This document shows positions 22,854 to 24,523 of a stretch of 24,523 nt of DNA, one piece after another; position 1 is the stretch's first letter, and the number at the start of each line of letters is the position of its first letter. The notes under the pieces were generated by a model, which worked only from the letters and a program-made list of their open reading frames with translations, was not told the origin of the DNA and ran no database searches. Source of the DNA: Candidatus Colwellbacteria bacterium GWA2_46_10 (GTDB taxonomy: Bacteria; Patescibacteriota; Minisyncoccia; UBA6257; Colwellbacteraceae); the NCBI GenBank assembly GCA_001817635.1, contig MHIS01000013.1:1-24523 (forward strand), read 5' to 3'. The position numbers were made by a program, and so were the translations under genes.

Positions 22854-23345
22854 CTACGCCTTCTTAGACTTTTCACTCAAAATGTACATGAGTGCTCTAA
22901 GGGGTGCGGCAATAGTCCCAACCACTTGTCCCAAGAGCTCTTTTCTCGGAGGCAAGCTTCCGATAGCATTAATATCTTTCTCGCTAATCAATTCTTTCTT
23001 GGTTAAGTCATATCCCCCGAGCAATTTGAACTTTTCATGGGTCTTGGAAAAACGGTACAAAGATCCGGCGGTCTCCGAAAGCCCTCCCCTTACAAAAACC
23101 GTACCGAGCGTGCCTTCAAAATCAACCGGGTCTACATCAACCTTCTTTTCCCCAAAAACGATTTTAAGGAGACGCTTTTTAATAACCTTGAGCTTGCTGT
23201 CATTTTCTCTTAGATCACTTCTTAACTGGCCAAGGTCGCTAACGCTCGTACCGGTAAAGTCGGTAAAGATGAGAGCATTGGCTTTATCCAGGTCAGTACT
23301 CCCCTCCTTTATGATGTCCGTCTTTTGATTTTTAGTTATGGCCAT
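22854..23345 (-). CDS. rplJ: 50S ribosomal protein uL10
   Basis: uL10 anchors bL12 dimers to the ribosome and usually represses its own operon by binding the leader RNA. The 163 residues begin MAITKNQK and show the family pattern, with DLGQLRSDLRENDSKLKVIKKRLL in the RNA-binding half and a C-terminal helix for bL12 binding. No Shine-Dalgarno site lies before the ATG; instead a terminator-like hairpin with six T ends 6 nt upstream. rplL follows after 34 nt. Confidence 0.95.
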   Translation of the reverse strand: MAITKNQKTDIIKEGSTDLDKANALIFTDFTGTSVSDLGQLRSDLRENDSKLKVIKKRLLKIVFGEKKVDVDPVDFEGTLGTVFVRGGLSETAGSLYRFSKTHEKFKLLGGYDLTKKELISEKDINAIGSLPPRKELLGQVVGTIAAPLRALMYILSEKSKKA

Positions 23346-23351
23346 TGTAAT

Positions 23352-23423
23352 AAAAAAGCTGCGTGAACCCGCAACCAGAAAAAATTTCCTCGGTGGGTCT
23401 TATTGTTTGCCCACTGTCTGCGG
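23352..23423 (-). promoter_or_regulatory. L10-leader-like attenuator of rplJ-rplL
   Basis: On the minus strand CCGCA (23419-23423) can pair with TGCGG (23369-23373), enclosing a GTGGG/CCCAC hairpin (23410-23414 with 23393-23397). The alternative GTTGCG/CGCAGC hairpin (23358-23375) is followed by TTTTTT and shares the TGCGG segment, so the two folds exclude each other. This fits transcription attenuation controlled by uL10. Confidence 0.6.
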
Positions 23424-23435
23424 ATTATAGGGTTA

Positions 23436-23463
23436 ATAATACAGTTAACCCTTTGACTGTCAA
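23436..23463 (-). promoter_or_regulatory. Promoter of rplJ-rplL
   Basis: TTGACA (23458-23463) and TATTAT (23436-23441) are 16 nt apart on the minus strand. A TATAAT at 23424-23429 has no matching -35 and would start transcription inside the leader structure. The leader from the first site is about 84 nt. Confidence 0.65.
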
Positions 23464-23467
23464 GATG

Positions 23468-23644
23468 TTATTTGAGCTTGCTCTCCTTGTGAATGGTGTG
23501 CTTCTTGCACCACTTACAATGCTTTTTGAACTCCACCTTGCGCTCTACAGAGCGTTTATTCTTGCGGGTATAGTAATTCTTGCGACCGCAGACGCTACAT
23601 TTAAGGGATATTAGGTTTTCGCTGAATTTTGACTTTAAACCCAT
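23468..23644 (-). CDS. rpmG: 50S ribosomal protein bL33
   Basis: A short gene of 58 residues begins MGLKSKFSENLISLKC. It has two CxxC pairs (Cys16/Cys19 and Cys43/Cys46), the zinc-binding type of bL33, and a basic YYTRKNKR segment. The ATG is 14 nt after the CCA end of tRNA-Thr, without a clear Shine-Dalgarno site, so it is probably made from a murC-tRNA-rpmG transcript after tRNA processing. In many bacteria secE, nusG, rplK and rplA come between rpmG and rplJ; here rplJ follows directly. Confidence 0.93.
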   Translation of the reverse strand: MGLKSKFSENLISLKCSVCGRKNYYTRKNKRSVERKVEFKKHCKWCKKHTIHKESKLK

Positions 23645-23658
23645 GTTTTACTTAAGTC

Positions 23659-23733
23659 TGGAGCCAGAGGGGAGGATCGAACTCCCGGCCTCTTTCTTAC
23701 CAAGAAAGCGTTCTACCACTGAACTACTCTGGC
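23659..23733 (-). tRNA. tRNA-Thr(GGT)
   Basis: The cloverleaf has acceptor GCCAGAG/CTCTGGC, D stem GTTC/GAAC, anticodon stem CTTTC/GAAAG with loop TTGGTAA, anticodon GGT, T arm GGGAG-TTCGATC-CTCCC, discriminator T. The CCA end is encoded, unlike the other two tRNAs here. Its first 10 nt are shared with the end of murC. Confidence 0.95.
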
Positions 23734-24523
23734 AGTAGTTCGGATCGGAAGTACTCCCTTACCTGTTGATCTATGCTACCAGCGCCCATAAAGACTATCA
23801 CCCCTCCCCTTAATTCATCAAGGGCCCCCTCGACACTTCCGGCCACGCTTACGTCTTTCAACCCTTTATCCTTGAGGGTCTGGCAAAGCTCCTCGCTGGT
23901 TTTGCCCGTATCTAGATCTCTTCCCGCCACTTTGTATACCGGCATTAAAATTACCTTATCTGCAGCGTCAAAGGCATTTACGAACTCATCGAAAAGTTCC
24001 GTAAGCCTCCTTATCTGGTGAGGCTGGAAAACAACTGTGAGGGATTTTCCGGGATACTGATCTTTTATGGCTTTGAGGGTTGCCCTCACTTCTGTTGGAT
24101 GGTGTCCGTAATCTGAAAAAAATATGGCATCTCCAAACTCGTTCTCCTTGGGAGTTAACTTTTCCATACGCCTCCATGCTCCCTTATATTCGCTAACTGC
24201 CCCTCTAGCCTGTTTCCTTGTTACCCCAACCATCTCGACCGCAAGCCAGGCGGCTTCAGCATTCAACTGATTGAACTTCCCCGGTATCTGCAAGGGCCAT
24301 TTCTCTGCGGGCTCTGTGAAATAATGGATTTTTGCCTTAACCCCCTGTTCAATGCCCGGGGTATGTTTATCGTCTTTGTTCAAAATCGCCTCCGAAGTAT
24401 CCGGTAGTTGCTTTAGATAGTGGTTAAACCCCTCCACCACTCCTTTTATGTTTCCGTAAGTGTCTAGGTGTTCGGCATCTACATTCGTAACTACGGTGAT
24501 TTGAGGAATGTAATTACAAAAAG
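23724..24523 (-). CDS. murC: UDP-N-acetylmuramate--L-alanine ligase, 5' part beyond window
   Basis: MurC adds L-Ala to UDP-MurNAc in peptidoglycan precursor synthesis. The C-terminal 265 residues are visible. The central ATPase domain ends with TNVDAEHLDTYG, and the C-terminal domain carries SDYGHHPTEVRATL, the MurC signature, with FQPHQ and FMGAGSID near the end. The frame is open to the window edge, so the start is outside. The last codons and the TAG stop are positions 1-10 of tRNA-Thr. Confidence 0.94.
   Translation of the reverse strand, partial: FCNYIPQITVVTNVDAEHLDTYGNIKGVVEGFNHYLKQLPDTSEAILNKDDKHTPGIEQGVKAKIHYFTEPAEKWPLQIPGKFNQLNAEAAWLAVEMVGVTRKQARGAVSEYKGAWRRMEKLTPKENEFGDAIFFSDYGHHPTEVRATLKAIKDQYPGKSLTVVFQPHQIRRLTELFDEFVNAFDAADKVILMPVYKVAGRDLDTGKTSEELCQTLKDKGLKDVSVAGSVEGALDELRGGVIVFMGAGSIDQQVREYFRSELLPE

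Noticed and set aside
22804..23328. Plus-strand frame of 174 codons opposite rplJ
   Set aside because: It is the antisense shadow of rplJ, with no ribosome site or family match. The long plus-strand frames at 1905-2513 and 8062-8643 are the same kind of shadow.
1..24523. CRISPR arrays, insertion sequences or prophage genes
   Set aside because: No regularly spaced repeats, transposase, terminal inverted repeats of an IS, integrase or capsid genes were found.

Overview
The window looks like a chromosomal segment of a Candidate Phyla Radiation (Patescibacteria) bacterium. The evidence is very tight gene packing with many 1-40 nt overlaps, a TraG/VirD4-like ATPase next to a one-TM conserved protein, a sigma region 4-HARE-HTH fusion, and a diversity-generating retroelement (DGR) whose target belongs to a family I associate with these genomes. 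TGA serves as an ordinary stop (secD, for example), so the code is the standard bacterial one. I cannot place it below phylum level. Almost every gene is on the minus strand, so transcription runs from high to low coordinates. Only the Avd-like gene and a 92-residue orphan are on the plus strand.

Layout in the direction of transcription: partial murC, tRNA-Thr(GGT) and rpmG; rplJ-rplL behind a strong promoter and an L10-leader-like attenuator; the division cluster mraZ-rsmH-ftsL-ftsI behind a promoter with a cluster of TTATCCACA/GTGG boxes; tRNA-Glu(CTC); the DGR (18.9-16.2 kb); a phosphoglucose/phosphomannose isomerase with a small membrane protein; rplU; cysS-dnaB-recR; the plus-strand orphan gene; a RelB/DinJ-YafQ-type toxin-antitoxin pair; grpE-dnaK-membrane protein-dnaJ; tRNA-Lys(TTT)-secD-secF; then the sigma/HARE gene, the one-TM protein and the partial ATPase.

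The main discovery is the DGR. Two 127-nt repeats, 17645-17771 (template, TR) and 18049-18175 (variable, VR, at the 3' end of the 203-aa target gene), differ at 19 positions. On the coding (minus) strand all 19 are adenines in the TR, and none of the 93 non-adenine positions differ. A reverse transcriptase with the DGR-type LGxxxSQ motif and YADD, and an Avd-like four-helix protein, lie next to them. The cassette is arranged oddly. Avd and RT are divergent and overlap at their 5' ends, so a TR-to-RT transcript would be antisense to avd. The VR is followed by a long tetraloop hairpin that could act both as terminator and as the cruciform used in retrohoming. The target gene has a long leader that can fold into a three-way junction.

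A second theme is translation initiation. Several genes (cysS, rplU, the isomerase, the antitoxin, dnaJ, the sigma/HARE gene) have a plausible -10 box only 6-14 nt before the start codon and no room for a Shine-Dalgarno site, which suggests leaderless mRNAs. The DGR target and the plus-strand orphan instead have structured leaders and canonical Shine-Dalgarno sites. tRNAs are also embedded in coding transcripts: secD starts 8 nt after tRNA-Lys, and the murC stop codon lies inside tRNA-Thr.
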